Origin: an uncultured Eubacteriales bacterium
Lineage (GTDB): Bacteria; Bacillota; Clostridia; Oscillospirales; CAG-272
DNA: 17,373 nucleotides
Direction of reading: 5' to 3'
Assembly: GCA_905201895.1 (NCBI GenBank)
Contig: CAJKPX010000042.1
Coordinates: forward strand, 1-17,373
Part shown: piece by piece, positions 1-5,892 of the stretch
How the letters are laid out: each line of letters begins with the position of its first letter
Position numbering within the stretch: position 1 is the stretch's first letter
The notes under the pieces: model-generated
Told to the model about the DNA's origin: nothing
The model's database searches: none
What the model saw: only the letters and a program-made list of their open reading frames with translations
Position numbers and translations under genes: made by a program

Positions 1-112
1 CCCACCCTCATTCAAAAACTTTCCCGAAGGTGGATCGAAGCGTTAAGGTGATGTCCTTTGACTCAAGATACAGATACTGCCGAATGCGTTTTGGGACCGC
101 CACCCAAAACGC
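1..112 (+). repeat. Dispersed repeat copy A1, tail portion cut by the window edge
   Basis: The first 30 bases recur exactly at 223-252. The rest matches the tail of the repeat copy after pfkA: CTCAAGATA at 62-70 equals 11531-11539, and TACTGCCGA at 75-83 equals 11544-11552, with the same spacing in both places. The tail ends in a local hairpin, GCGTTTTGGG (86-95) with CCCAAAACGC (103-112). The palindromic head expected in this family would lie left of the window. By analogy with the other copies, a plus-strand gene probably ends just outside; that is inference. Confidence 0.7.
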
Positions 113-196
113 ACTCCCGAGGTGGCTACTTTTCCGTGGAATAATGTGAAAAACTTTTGCAAACAGTTTCTTTTTACGTTTGCGAAGTCTATAGGA
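113..196. other. Non-coding spacer between repeat copies A1 and A2
   Basis: No credible coding frame is seen: the short open frames here have no ribosome binding site and no family-like sequence. A weak hairpin is possible, GCAAAC (159-164) with GTTTGC (178-183), extended by a few A-T and wobble pairs. No promoter was recognised. Confidence 0.4.
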
Positions 197-252
197 AAGA
201 AGGTCCCCTCTCCCCCTGCACCCCCACCCTCATTCAAAAACTTTCCCGAAGG
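197..252 (+). repeat. Dispersed repeat copy A2: half palindrome plus short tail
   Basis: Positions 197-220 correspond to the 3' arm of the palindrome seen intact at 11447-11469 and 17349-17370 (AAGAA, variable bases, then CCCCTCTCCCCCTGCA). The matching 5' arm is missing. The conserved tail follows at 221-252 and is identical over 30 bases to 1-30. Beyond 252 the longer tail seen in A1 and in the pfkA copy is absent. Sequence runs instead into the 3' end of the regulator gene that stops at 291. The copy is therefore truncated on both sides. Confidence 0.7.
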
Positions 253-290
253 ATAGGTCGAGGCAGGGGAAACCTATTGCTTCAATGGGC

Positions 291-1133
291 TCATAGGTAT
301 TTATTCATGTGAGAAATATCAAAAAAGCCGCAGAGGTGTGCGATCTCGGTTTTGGAAAGTGTTCCCTGCGATAGCAGTGCTCTTGCCTTTTCCAGGCGGC
401 ACTCCATCACATATTGCATGGGAGAGATGTGCAGATTTTTTTCAAAGTGACGGTTTAACGTAGATTTTGACATGTTCGCCTTTGCAGCAAGCAGGTCGAG
501 CGTCAGCTTTTGCTCGAGATTTTTCTGGATGTATTCCATTACCCATAAAAGCTCTCCGCCGCGCGAGCGAAAACTCTTGTCTTGCACGCTTTGGCGTAAA
601 AGGTCACCCAGCTTGCCGATTAAACCGAGTGTCAATACATTTTGATACGTATATTCTTCCATATTCTCTGCCTCAATCAGGCGGATGCATTCCTCGTGGA
701 TGGCTGAAAACAGGTAAGAGGGAATTTGCAGATTATATGCTTCGCCCGAGGAACGGCGTATTTGCGGCTCGATATCAAAAAGCAGGGAATAGCAGGGCAG
801 TCTGGAAATCTCCTCGCGGTAGCGTTGCATGAAATCGGTGCGCAGAAGGATGTGCAAAATGTCAAGTCTGCCGTGCGAAAAATATCCGTGTGCGACGTAT
901 GGCGGTATGATAAAAACGTCACCAACGCTTGCCGGGAGAGAAGAATTGCCAATGTAATGCTGCCCCTCTCCCATAACGATGATGTTCATTTCGCAGAATT
1001 GATGCACGTGCATTTTGTGGTTGTAATTTTTATGAAGATAAGCGTGTACCAGATGGCTTGCATTCTCCCGGAAGCAATCGCTTTCCCGATAATACACGTT
1101 TCCTTTATATGTTTCTAATTTTTTTGGATACAT
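291..1133 (-). CDS. AraC-family transcriptional regulator, C-terminal end missing
   Basis: A 280-residue AraC/XylS-type regulator. Residues about 38-95 have the cupin-like sensor pattern (H-x-H-x-x-x-E, then GDVFIIPP and a following His). Residues about 195-280 form the AraC DNA-binding domain: a first helix-turn-helix (LDLLAAKANMSKSTLNRHFEK), the linker RLEKARALL, and the start of a second helix-turn-helix (KTEIAHLCGFFDISHMNKYL). In the family this second unit normally continues with F-(K/R)-x-x-x-G-x-(S/T)-P and a basic end, about 15-20 residues that are absent here. The start is set by AAGGAGG six bases before the ATG. It diverges from the ADP-ribosylglycohydrolase gene, its likely target, across a gap holding a perfect 12-bp inverted repeat. 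A degraded repeat copy lies just past the stop, so the end may have been lost by rearrangement. Whether the shortened protein still binds DNA cannot be told. Confidence 0.85.
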   Translation of the reverse strand: MYPKKLETYKGNVYYRESDCFRENASHLVHAYLHKNYNHKMHVHQFCEMNIIVMGEGQHYIGNSSLPASVGDVFIIPPYVAHGYFSHGRLDILHILLRTDFMQRYREEISRLPCYSLLFDIEPQIRRSSGEAYNLQIPSYLFSAIHEECIRLIEAENMEEYTYQNVLTLGLIGKLGDLLRQSVQDKSFRSRGGELLWVMEYIQKNLEQKLTLDLLAAKANMSKSTLNRHFEKNLHISPMQYVMECRLEKARALLSQGTLSKTEIAHLCGFFDISHMNKYL

Positions 1134-1147
1134 TTTTTGCCTCCTTG

Positions 1148-1227
1148 AATTGATTTTACCAAAAAAGGAAGATATATTACTATTATTGTATCACACAAAA
1201 TGGTATAATGCAACCGTAAAATCAATT
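1148..1227. promoter_or_regulatory. Divergent control region with 12-bp inverted repeat, likely operator pair
   Basis: AATTGATTTTAC at 1148-1159 is the exact reverse complement of GTAAAATCAATT at 1216-1227. Each copy lies immediately upstream of the ribosome binding site of one divergent gene, in the same orientation relative to that gene. A TATAAT -10 box for the plus-strand gene is at 1204-1209. No good -35 box is found 17 bp upstream (1181-1186 is TATTAT), as is common for activator-dependent promoters. Control by the adjacent AraC-type protein is inference. Confidence 0.5.
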
Positions 1228-1242
1228 TATTTGAGGTGGAAT

Positions 1243-2703
1243 ATGCTGAAACTGAACAAAAAAACGTATTTGGATAAGCTTTACGCCTGCTGGCTCGGCA
1301 AAAACATTGGCGGAACGCTGGGCGCTCCCTATGAAGGCACTCACGAGTTTTTGGATATCCATGGCTTTGCCTCAAGAAGCGGAGAGCCGCTTCCCAACGA
1401 CGATTTGGACCTTCAGCTCATCTGGCTTGCCGCAATGGAGCAGGTGGGACCTGAGCGCGTCAACGCAAATGTTTTGGCTGATTATTGGTTGGAGTGGATG
1501 CCGCTTTACTGTAACGAATACGGTACCTGCAAGACCAATTTGCGCTTGGGGCTCCTGCCTCCGATGAGCGGAGAGGTGGATAACGAGCGTTGGAAAACCT
1601 CTAACGGCGCATGGATTCGCAGTGAGGTGTGGGCGGCGTTTGCTCCGGGTGTGAGTGACGTGGCGATCAAATATGCCATCGCCGATGCCATGGTGGATCA
1701 CGGACTTGCCGAGGGCACGCATGCCGAGGTCTTTACCGCAACCCTGCAAAGCCTTGCCTACATGGAAAGCGACATCCGCGTTCTGTTGGATGCGGCACTT
1801 TCCAAGATTCCCGAGGACGGCGCCGTAGCCAAAACCGTTCGTCTTGTGATGGAGTGCTATGACAACGGCGTGGATTATCGGGAAACGCGTGAGCGTGTGG
1901 TGAAATTCAATGAGAAGCTGGGATGGTTTCAAGCACCGAATAATCTCGGATTTGTTACCATCGGATTGCTTTACGGCGAGGGTGACTTCAAGAAATCCAT
2001 GCTCTGTGCCGTCAATTGCGGCGACGATACCGACTGCACCGCCGCAACGGTTGGCGCAACGCTGGGCATCATCGGCGGAACGGCGGCGTTACCCGATGAT
2101 TGGAAGGCTTTCGTTGGCGACCGTATTATTACGACCTCGATCACCGGTATGCACAGCCACAGCAAGCGTGTGCCCAAAACCTGCACCGAGCTTACCGAGC
2201 GAATCGCGGCACTTTTGCCTCGCGTGATGCAGGCGAATAAGGTGGAGTTCGTATTCACCGATGAGGAAACCGACTATCCTGCAGAGCTTGCACAGAATTA
2301 CAACAGCGTATCTCCCGAAAAATATTTTGCCTATTCGCCCTATTCCTACGAGATTACGCATTACAACTCCTTCCATGTGCGTGTAGAGCTGGACAAAACG
2401 CCCCGTGTGGTCCCAGGAGATACCCGTCACGTAAAGCTTACCGTTCAGTCGAACCCCTATATTCGTGAAACGCACAAGCTCCAATTCCGATTGATCTTGC
2501 CGGATGGCTGGAGCGCGGGACATCATCCCAAAAACCTGACGGTGCTCTATCCGCAACCGGTTCACGGGCTTTTTGGTGTGGCATCCCTCGAGTTTGATCT
2601 CGTGGCAGGGGAGCGCGTGGAGGCGGTCAACCGCGCCTATATGGAGATCACCGCCGCCAACATTTGCTATCCCATGATGATCCCGATCACCCTGATCGGT
2701 TAA
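1243..2703 (+). CDS. ADP-ribosylglycohydrolase (DraG/ARH-like) family protein with extra C-terminal domain
   Basis: A 486-residue protein. The N-terminal ~330 residues match the ADP-ribosylglycohydrolase fold: the start LYACWLGKNIGGTLGAPYEG, the first metal-binding acidic cluster NDDLDLQL (52-59), and the second cluster NCGDDTDCTAATVGA (about 258-272) with Asp261, Asp262 and Asp264. Family members use two divalent metals to cleave N- or O-glycosidic bonds to ADP-ribose or related ribosides. Residues about 340-486 form an additional, probably beta-rich domain that classical DraG (about 300 residues) lacks. The ATG at 1243 is preferred because GAGGTGG lies just before it; a TTG at 1150 in the same frame has no such site and would overlap the promoter. 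No signal peptide is seen, so it is cytoplasmic. Its divergent AraC neighbour suggests an inducible catabolic role on a riboside or sugar derivative rather than nitrogenase control; no nitrogenase gene is nearby. The true substrate is unknown. Confidence 0.85.
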   Translation: MLKLNKKTYLDKLYACWLGKNIGGTLGAPYEGTHEFLDIHGFASRSGEPLPNDDLDLQLIWLAAMEQVGPERVNANVLADYWLEWMPLYCNEYGTCKTNLRLGLLPPMSGEVDNERWKTSNGAWIRSEVWAAFAPGVSDVAIKYAIADAMVDHGLAEGTHAEVFTATLQSLAYMESDIRVLLDAALSKIPEDGAVAKTVRLVMECYDNGVDYRETRERVVKFNEKLGWFQAPNNLGFVTIGLLYGEGDFKKSMLCAVNCGDDTDCTAATVGATLGIIGGTAALPDDWKAFVGDRIITTSITGMHSHSKRVPKTCTELTERIAALLPRVMQANKVEFVFTDEETDYPAELAQNYNSVSPEKYFAYSPYSYEITHYNSFHVRVELDKTPRVVPGDTRHVKLTVQSNPYIRETHKLQFRLILPDGWSAGHHPKNLTVLYPQPVHGLFGVASLEFDLVAGERVEAVNRAYMEITAANICYPMMIPITLIG

Positions 2704-2764
2704 ATTCGGATCGCGCTCTCCCACCGTTGCTTGATTTCAATTTTTTTGCAATTCCCCAAAATAA

Positions 2765-2789
2765 CAAAAAATCCCCCGCCTCGGGGGAT
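2765..2789 (-). terminator. Intrinsic terminator for the acetate kinase transcript
   Basis: ATCCCCCG (2771-2778) pairs with CGGGGGAT (2782-2789) around a 3-base loop. On the minus strand the stem is followed by TTTTTTG, the typical U-run. On the plus strand no T-run follows, so it serves minus-strand transcripts, probably ackA. Confidence 0.75.
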
Positions 2790-2811
2790 CAAAGCTCGGA
2801 TCACCGTCCCT

Positions 2812-2887
2812 TTTCTCCTTCGGGAAAGTTCTTGAAAGGGAAGGGGAGCAGGAGAGAGGAAGGCTTCTTGAAAGAAGCCTTCCTCTC
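2812..2887 (-). repeat. Dispersed repeat copy B (palindrome with tail)
   Basis: GAGAGGAAGGCTTCTT (2854-2869) and its reverse complement (2872-2887) form a 16-bp perfect stem around GA; a 2-base bulge interrupts the extension. On the minus strand the conserved tail follows to about 2819, with the core CCCTTTCAAGAACTTTCCC shared with copy C. The arms are less GC-rich than in the other copies. A CAAGATATA sequence at 2906-2914, right of the palindrome, resembles the distal tail module of A1 and D but in the opposite orientation. Confidence 0.75.
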
Positions 2888-2939
2888 CTCATATGATCAT
2901 TTCCCCAAGATATATGGGCTGAAAAAATGTCTGTCCCTG

Positions 2940-3053
2940 AAAACAAAAAACATCCCCTCATCGCTTTTACCCAACTTCGGGAAAGTTCTTGAAAGGGAAG
3001 GGGGTGCAGGGGGAGGGGAGAACTTCTTTCAAGAAGTTCTCCCCTCCCCCTGC
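2940..3053 (-). repeat. Dispersed repeat copy C, immediately after ackA
   Basis: A perfect 23-bp palindrome (arms 3006-3028 and 3031-3053, centre TC) lies 17 bases past the acetate kinase stop codon. On the minus strand it is followed by the conserved tail (core CCCTTTCAAGAACTTTCCC at about 2978-2996) and a weaker match to the distal tail (TAAAAGCGATGAGGGGATG, then a T-run at about 2949-2954). It could help end ackA transcription or protect its 3' end; this is inference. Confidence 0.8.
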
Positions 3054-3070
3054 TATACATATAACTTCAA

Positions 3071-4282
3071 TTACTTCGAGATGAGTTCCTTGGTGTCTTT
3101 TGCGATCATGAGCTCCTCGTTGGTGGGGATCACGAGCACCTTAACCTTGGAGTCTGCGGCAGAAACGTCGTTTTCATCGGAGGTACGCTTTGCGAGGTCG
3201 TTCTTTGCCTCGTCAATCTTCACGCCCATGAACTCGAGGTTCTTTGCAACTCTTGCGCGGTAGTGGGGGTTGTTTTCGCCGATACCGCCGGTGAACACGA
3301 TTGCGTCAACGCCGCCCATAGCAGCCGCATAGCTACCAACGAGCTTGGTGAGCTGGTGAACGATCATGGATTCGATGAGCTGATATCTCTTGTTGCCCTT
3401 TCTTGCGCCTTCCTCGATGTCGCGATTGTCGCTGGTGACCTGGGACACGCCGAGGATACCCGACTTCTTGTTCATGATGGTGTCGATCTGGTCGGGAGTG
3501 AGGTTCTCCTTCTTCATGAGCAGGGGAACGATTGCGGGGTCGATCGAGCCGCAACGGGTACCCATCATGATGCCCTCAAGGGGAGTCAGACCCATGGAGG
3601 TATCGTAGCACTTGCCGTCCTTCACGGCTGCGAGCGAGGAGCCGTTGCCGAGGTGGCAGGTAACAACGCGCAGACCCGTGGGATCGTTTGCCTTGCCGAG
3701 CATATCAGCGGCACGCATGCTCACGTATCTGTGGCTGGTACCGTGGAAGCCGTAGCGACGGATCTTATACTTTTCGTAGTATTCGTAGGGGAGCGCATAG
3801 AGGTAAGCGTAGTCGGGCATGGTCTGGTGGAAGCCGGTGTCAAACACGGCAACCTGAGGCACGCCGGGCATGAGCTGCTCGCAGGCGCGGATACCCGTGA
3901 GGTTTGCGGGGTTGTGGAGCGGGCCGAGCTCGCAGCACTCCTCGATGGTTTCGATGACCTTTTCGTCGATGATTACGGAGCCCGAGAACTTCTCGCCGCC
4001 GTGGAGCACGCGGTGACCGACAGCTGCGATTTCGTCGAGCGACTCAATCACGCCGTTTTCCTTGGAGGTCAGGGTATCGAGCACGATTTTCACAGCCTCT
4101 GCGTGGTTTGCCATCTGCACGTTGAGAACGTAGTCCTCGCGGCCCTCCACCTTCTGCTTGAAGTTACCGCCCTCAATGCCGATACGGTCGCACTGACCCT
4201 TTGCGATGAGCTGCTCGTTGTCCATGTCGATCAGCTGATATTTGATCGACGAGCTACCTGCGTTGATAACAAGAATTTTCAT
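3071..4282 (-). CDS. ackA: Acetate kinase
   Basis: Acetate kinase catalyses acetyl phosphate + ADP to acetate + ATP in the cytoplasm, the last step of substrate-level phosphorylation in acetate fermentation. The 403-residue length fits the family (about 400). Visible signatures: N-terminal phosphate loop VINAGSSSIKYQL, HRVLHGGEKF with the catalytic Arg region, AVFDTGFHQTMP with the active-site Asp, RYGFHGTSHRYVS with the catalytic His, CHLGNGSS, MGTRCGSIDPA with the second Arg, FTGGIGENN, and TNEELMIA with the C-terminal Glu. The ATG at 4282 is chosen because AAAGGAAAG lies about 9 bases upstream and the family starts MKILVINAG; the frame stays open 11 codons further without a better site. 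It has its own promoter at 4332-4360 and a minus-strand terminator. No phosphotransacetylase gene is adjacent, so it is monocistronic here. Confidence 0.97.
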   Translation of the reverse strand: MKILVINAGSSSIKYQLIDMDNEQLIAKGQCDRIGIEGGNFKQKVEGREDYVLNVQMANHAEAVKIVLDTLTSKENGVIESLDEIAAVGHRVLHGGEKFSGSVIIDEKVIETIEECCELGPLHNPANLTGIRACEQLMPGVPQVAVFDTGFHQTMPDYAYLYALPYEYYEKYKIRRYGFHGTSHRYVSMRAADMLGKANDPTGLRVVTCHLGNGSSLAAVKDGKCYDTSMGLTPLEGIMMGTRCGSIDPAIVPLLMKKENLTPDQIDTIMNKKSGILGVSQVTSDNRDIEEGARKGNKRYQLIESMIVHQLTKLVGSYAAAMGGVDAIVFTGGIGENNPHYRARVAKNLEFMGVKIDEAKNDLAKRTSDENDVSAADSKVKVLVIPTNEELMIAKDTKELISK

Positions 4283-4331
4283 TGTAACATCTTTCCTTTT
4301 CATAGATTTTGGCATTTCTGTTCAATATTAT

Positions 4332-4360
4332 ATCATACTACAAAATTTTCAAAATGTCAA
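4332..4360 (-). promoter_or_regulatory. Promoter for ackA
   Basis: On the minus strand TTGACA (complement of 4355-4360) and TATGAT (complement of 4332-4337) are 17 bp apart, a near-consensus housekeeping sigma promoter. Transcription would start near 4325, about 43 bases before the ackA start. A second -10-like TATAAT at 4327-4332 overlaps but is spaced too far from the -35 box. Confidence 0.75.
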
Positions 4361-4424
4361 GTGCTTTTGGCATCCCCACGCGAAATTCATCGCAATCTTT
4401 GCTCTTTTTTTCTCGCCACGGGTC

Positions 4425-4470
4425 GCATTTTGGAAAAACGCAGACTCACAACCGAATTTTTCCAAAATGC
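4425..4470. promoter_or_regulatory. 14-bp inverted repeat upstream of the promoter at 4473
   Basis: GCATTTTGGAAAAA (4425-4438) is the exact reverse complement of TTTTTCCAAAATGC (4457-4470), with an 18-base spacer. Its right end is 2 bases before the -35 box of the promoter serving 4554-5691. A candidate regulator-binding site or DNA palindrome; no known operator was recognised. Confidence 0.45.
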
Positions 4471-4472
4471 TC

Positions 4473-4501
4473 TTGACATTTTCTGCCTCTGCGGTTACAA
4501 T
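4473..4501 (+). promoter_or_regulatory. Promoter for the phosphodiesterase-family / VOC gene pair
   Basis: TTGACA (4473-4478) and TACAAT (4496-4501) are separated by exactly 17 bp. The predicted start near 4508 gives a leader of about 46 bases containing a small CGGC/GCCG hairpin before the GGAGG site at 4543-4547. Confidence 0.8.
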
Positions 4502-4553
4502 AATTCTATAACGGCGGCGTCTTTGCCGCGTCATCTGACCACGGAGGCACACC

Positions 4554-5270
4554 ATGAACGAAATGCTCACCCAAACCGCCGCTCCGATCACCCTTCGCGT
4601 GGGCAGCTACAATATCCGCCACGGTGCCGACGTGGGGCTTGACATGTCGATTCTTGCCGCCGACCTCCGCGCGCTCGACCTCGACCTTGTGGGCTTGCAG
4701 GAGGTGGATATTTGCACCTCGCGTGTGGGCGGGCTTGACACGCTCTCGCTCCTTGCCGATGCTGCGGGCTACGGGCACCGCGCCTTTGCAAAATCCATGG
4801 ACTATCGGGGAGGGGAATACGGCACCGCCATTCTTTCGCGCTATCCGATCGTGGATTTCCGCGTTCTGCCGCTTCCTATGACAGAGGGGCTTGAGCCGCG
4901 CGCGGTTGGGGTTGCCACCCTTTTAATCGGCGAGCGTCGCGTGACCTTTTGCAACACGCACCTTTCGGTGGAAACGGCAGAGGCGCGTGAGGCACAGTTT
5001 GCCTATCTTGGCGAGCTGCTGGCAAGCGAGGATTTCTTCGTGCTCACGGGGGACTTCAACACCACCGAGCTTGGCGGATTTGAGCGAATTGCGGGCGAAC
5101 GCTTTGTCAATCGCGGACAGTATCCCACGTTCGCGCCAACGGGCTCCCCGATCGACAACATTGTTTACGGTGCCGCATGGCGTCTGCTCGACGCGGGTAT
5201 GAAGTCGAGCGAGGGACACTCCGACCACAATCTTTTGTGGGCTGAAATTTTTGAAATCTTACAAAACTGA
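4554..5270 (+). CDS. Endonuclease/exonuclease/phosphatase family protein
   Basis: A 238-residue metal-dependent phosphodiesterase/phosphatase of the DNase I-like fold, with the full set of family signature residues: SYNIRHG (Asn20), GLQEVD (Glu50, metal ligand), GGEYGTAILSRYPI, CNTHLS (His136), LTGDFN (Asp167, Asn169), SPIDNIVYG (Asp201) and GHSDHN (Asp224, His225). It is compact and has no signal peptide or membrane segment, so it is probably cytoplasmic. The family covers nucleases, inositol phosphatases and sphingomyelinases; sequence alone does not give the substrate. The start is supported by GGAGG six bases before the ATG. It forms an operon with the VOC gene 16 bases downstream and shares its promoter and terminator. 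Confidence 0.9.
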   Translation: MNEMLTQTAAPITLRVGSYNIRHGADVGLDMSILAADLRALDLDLVGLQEVDICTSRVGGLDTLSLLADAAGYGHRAFAKSMDYRGGEYGTAILSRYPIVDFRVLPLPMTEGLEPRAVGVATLLIGERRVTFCNTHLSVETAEAREAQFAYLGELLASEDFFVLTGDFNTTELGGFERIAGERFVNRGQYPTFAPTGSPIDNIVYGAAWRLLDAGMKSSEGHSDHNLLWAEIFEILQN

Positions 5271-5286
5271 AAAAGGAGAACGAAAA

Positions 5287-5691
5287 ATGGAACGGAAACC
5301 GAAGATCACGGGCATGCATCACGTGGCACTCAAATGCTGCGGACTTGCTGAATTTGAAAGGACGTTGGCGTTTTACAACGGCATCTTGGGACTTCCCATC
5401 GTGCGCACATGGGGCGAGGGGGACAATTCCGCCGCCATGCTCGACACGGGCGCGGGGCTTTTTGAAATTTTTGCAAACGGCACCGACCGTCTCGGTGCGG
5501 GTGCGTTGCGTCACTTGGCACTTGCCGCAGAGGATACCGACGCCTGCGTTGCCGCCGTGCGTGCGGCAGGCTATGAGATCACCATGGAGCCCACCGATAT
5601 CGTGATCCCCTCCAACCCGCCCTATCCCGCGCGGATTGCCTTCTGCATCGGTCCCATTGGGGAGGAGCTGGAGTTCTTCCACGTCAAATAA
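5287..5691 (+). CDS. VOC-superfamily metalloprotein, glyoxalase I-like
   Basis: A 134-residue single vicinal-oxygen-chelate unit made of two beta-alpha-beta-beta-beta modules. The four metal-ligand positions of the glyoxalase/dioxygenase superfamily are present: His12 (MHHVALKC), Glu60 (GLFEIFANG), His76 (LRHLALAAEDTD) and Glu129 (EELEFFHVK). LAFYNGILGLPIVR is the typical first-module helix. The ATG at 5287 is chosen because AAAAGGAG lies about 9 bases upstream; an in-frame ATG at 5251 would overlap the previous gene and add residues unlike the family. It may act on a methylglyoxal-type substrate, which would fit the methylglyoxal synthase at 12324, but many VOC proteins have other roles, so the reaction is not assigned. 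Confidence 0.85.
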   Translation: MERKPKITGMHHVALKCCGLAEFERTLAFYNGILGLPIVRTWGEGDNSAAMLDTGAGLFEIFANGTDRLGAGALRHLALAAEDTDACVAAVRAAGYEITMEPTDIVIPSNPPYPARIAFCIGPIGEELEFFHVK

Positions 5692-5699
5692 ATGCAAGC

Positions 5700-5741
5700 C
5701 GCTCACCGTGCGATTACGCATCCACGGTGGGCGTTTTTTTC
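5700..5741 (+). terminator. Intrinsic terminator after the VOC gene
   Basis: CGCTCACCGTG (5700-5710) pairs over 11 bases, with one G-T pair, with CACGGTGGGCG (5723-5733). Seven T's follow (5734-5740). A clear Rho-independent terminator 8 bases after the stop codon. Confidence 0.9.
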
Positions 5742-5782
5742 TTTGTTTACAATTTGTTTTCTTTTTGAGAGCGGTTTTCTTA

Positions 5783-5811
5783 TTGACGGATTGACACCTG
5801 TATGATAAAAT
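5783..5811 (+). promoter_or_regulatory. Promoter for the leucine-rich-repeat gene pair
   Basis: TTGACG (5783-5788) and TAAAAT (5806-5811) are 17 bp apart. A second TTGACA at 5791-5796 lacks a well-placed -10 box. The leader of about 75 bases contains GGGGAG and CTCCCC segments that could pair, then AAGGAGG at 5881-5887. Confidence 0.65.
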
Positions 5812-5892
5812 AAAAGAAAGGGGAGAACGTGCGAAAAAACTCCCCGTTCGTTGTCCGTTTCATTGATCTCAACCGCTAAAAAGGAGGCGCGT

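Larger units (their letters stand above)
2704..3070. other. Convergent intergenic region with three hairpins, no gene
   Basis: This gap separates the ends of the plus-strand glycohydrolase gene and the minus-strand acetate kinase gene. It holds an intrinsic terminator reading leftwards (2765-2789) and two copies of the dispersed palindrome-plus-tail repeat. The open frames across it are low-complexity translations of these repeats and have no ribosome binding sites. Confidence 0.7.

Noticed and set aside
1..290. CRISPR-like array from the repeated 30-mer
   Set aside because: Only two copies, 222 bases apart, with no regular spacers and no cas genes; they belong to the dispersed repeat family.
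3263..4642. 459-codon open frame on the plus strand opposite ackA
   Set aside because: It is the antisense shadow of acetate kinase. It has no ribosome binding site, its composition is an artefact of the GC-rich codons of ackA, and it runs through the promoter region.
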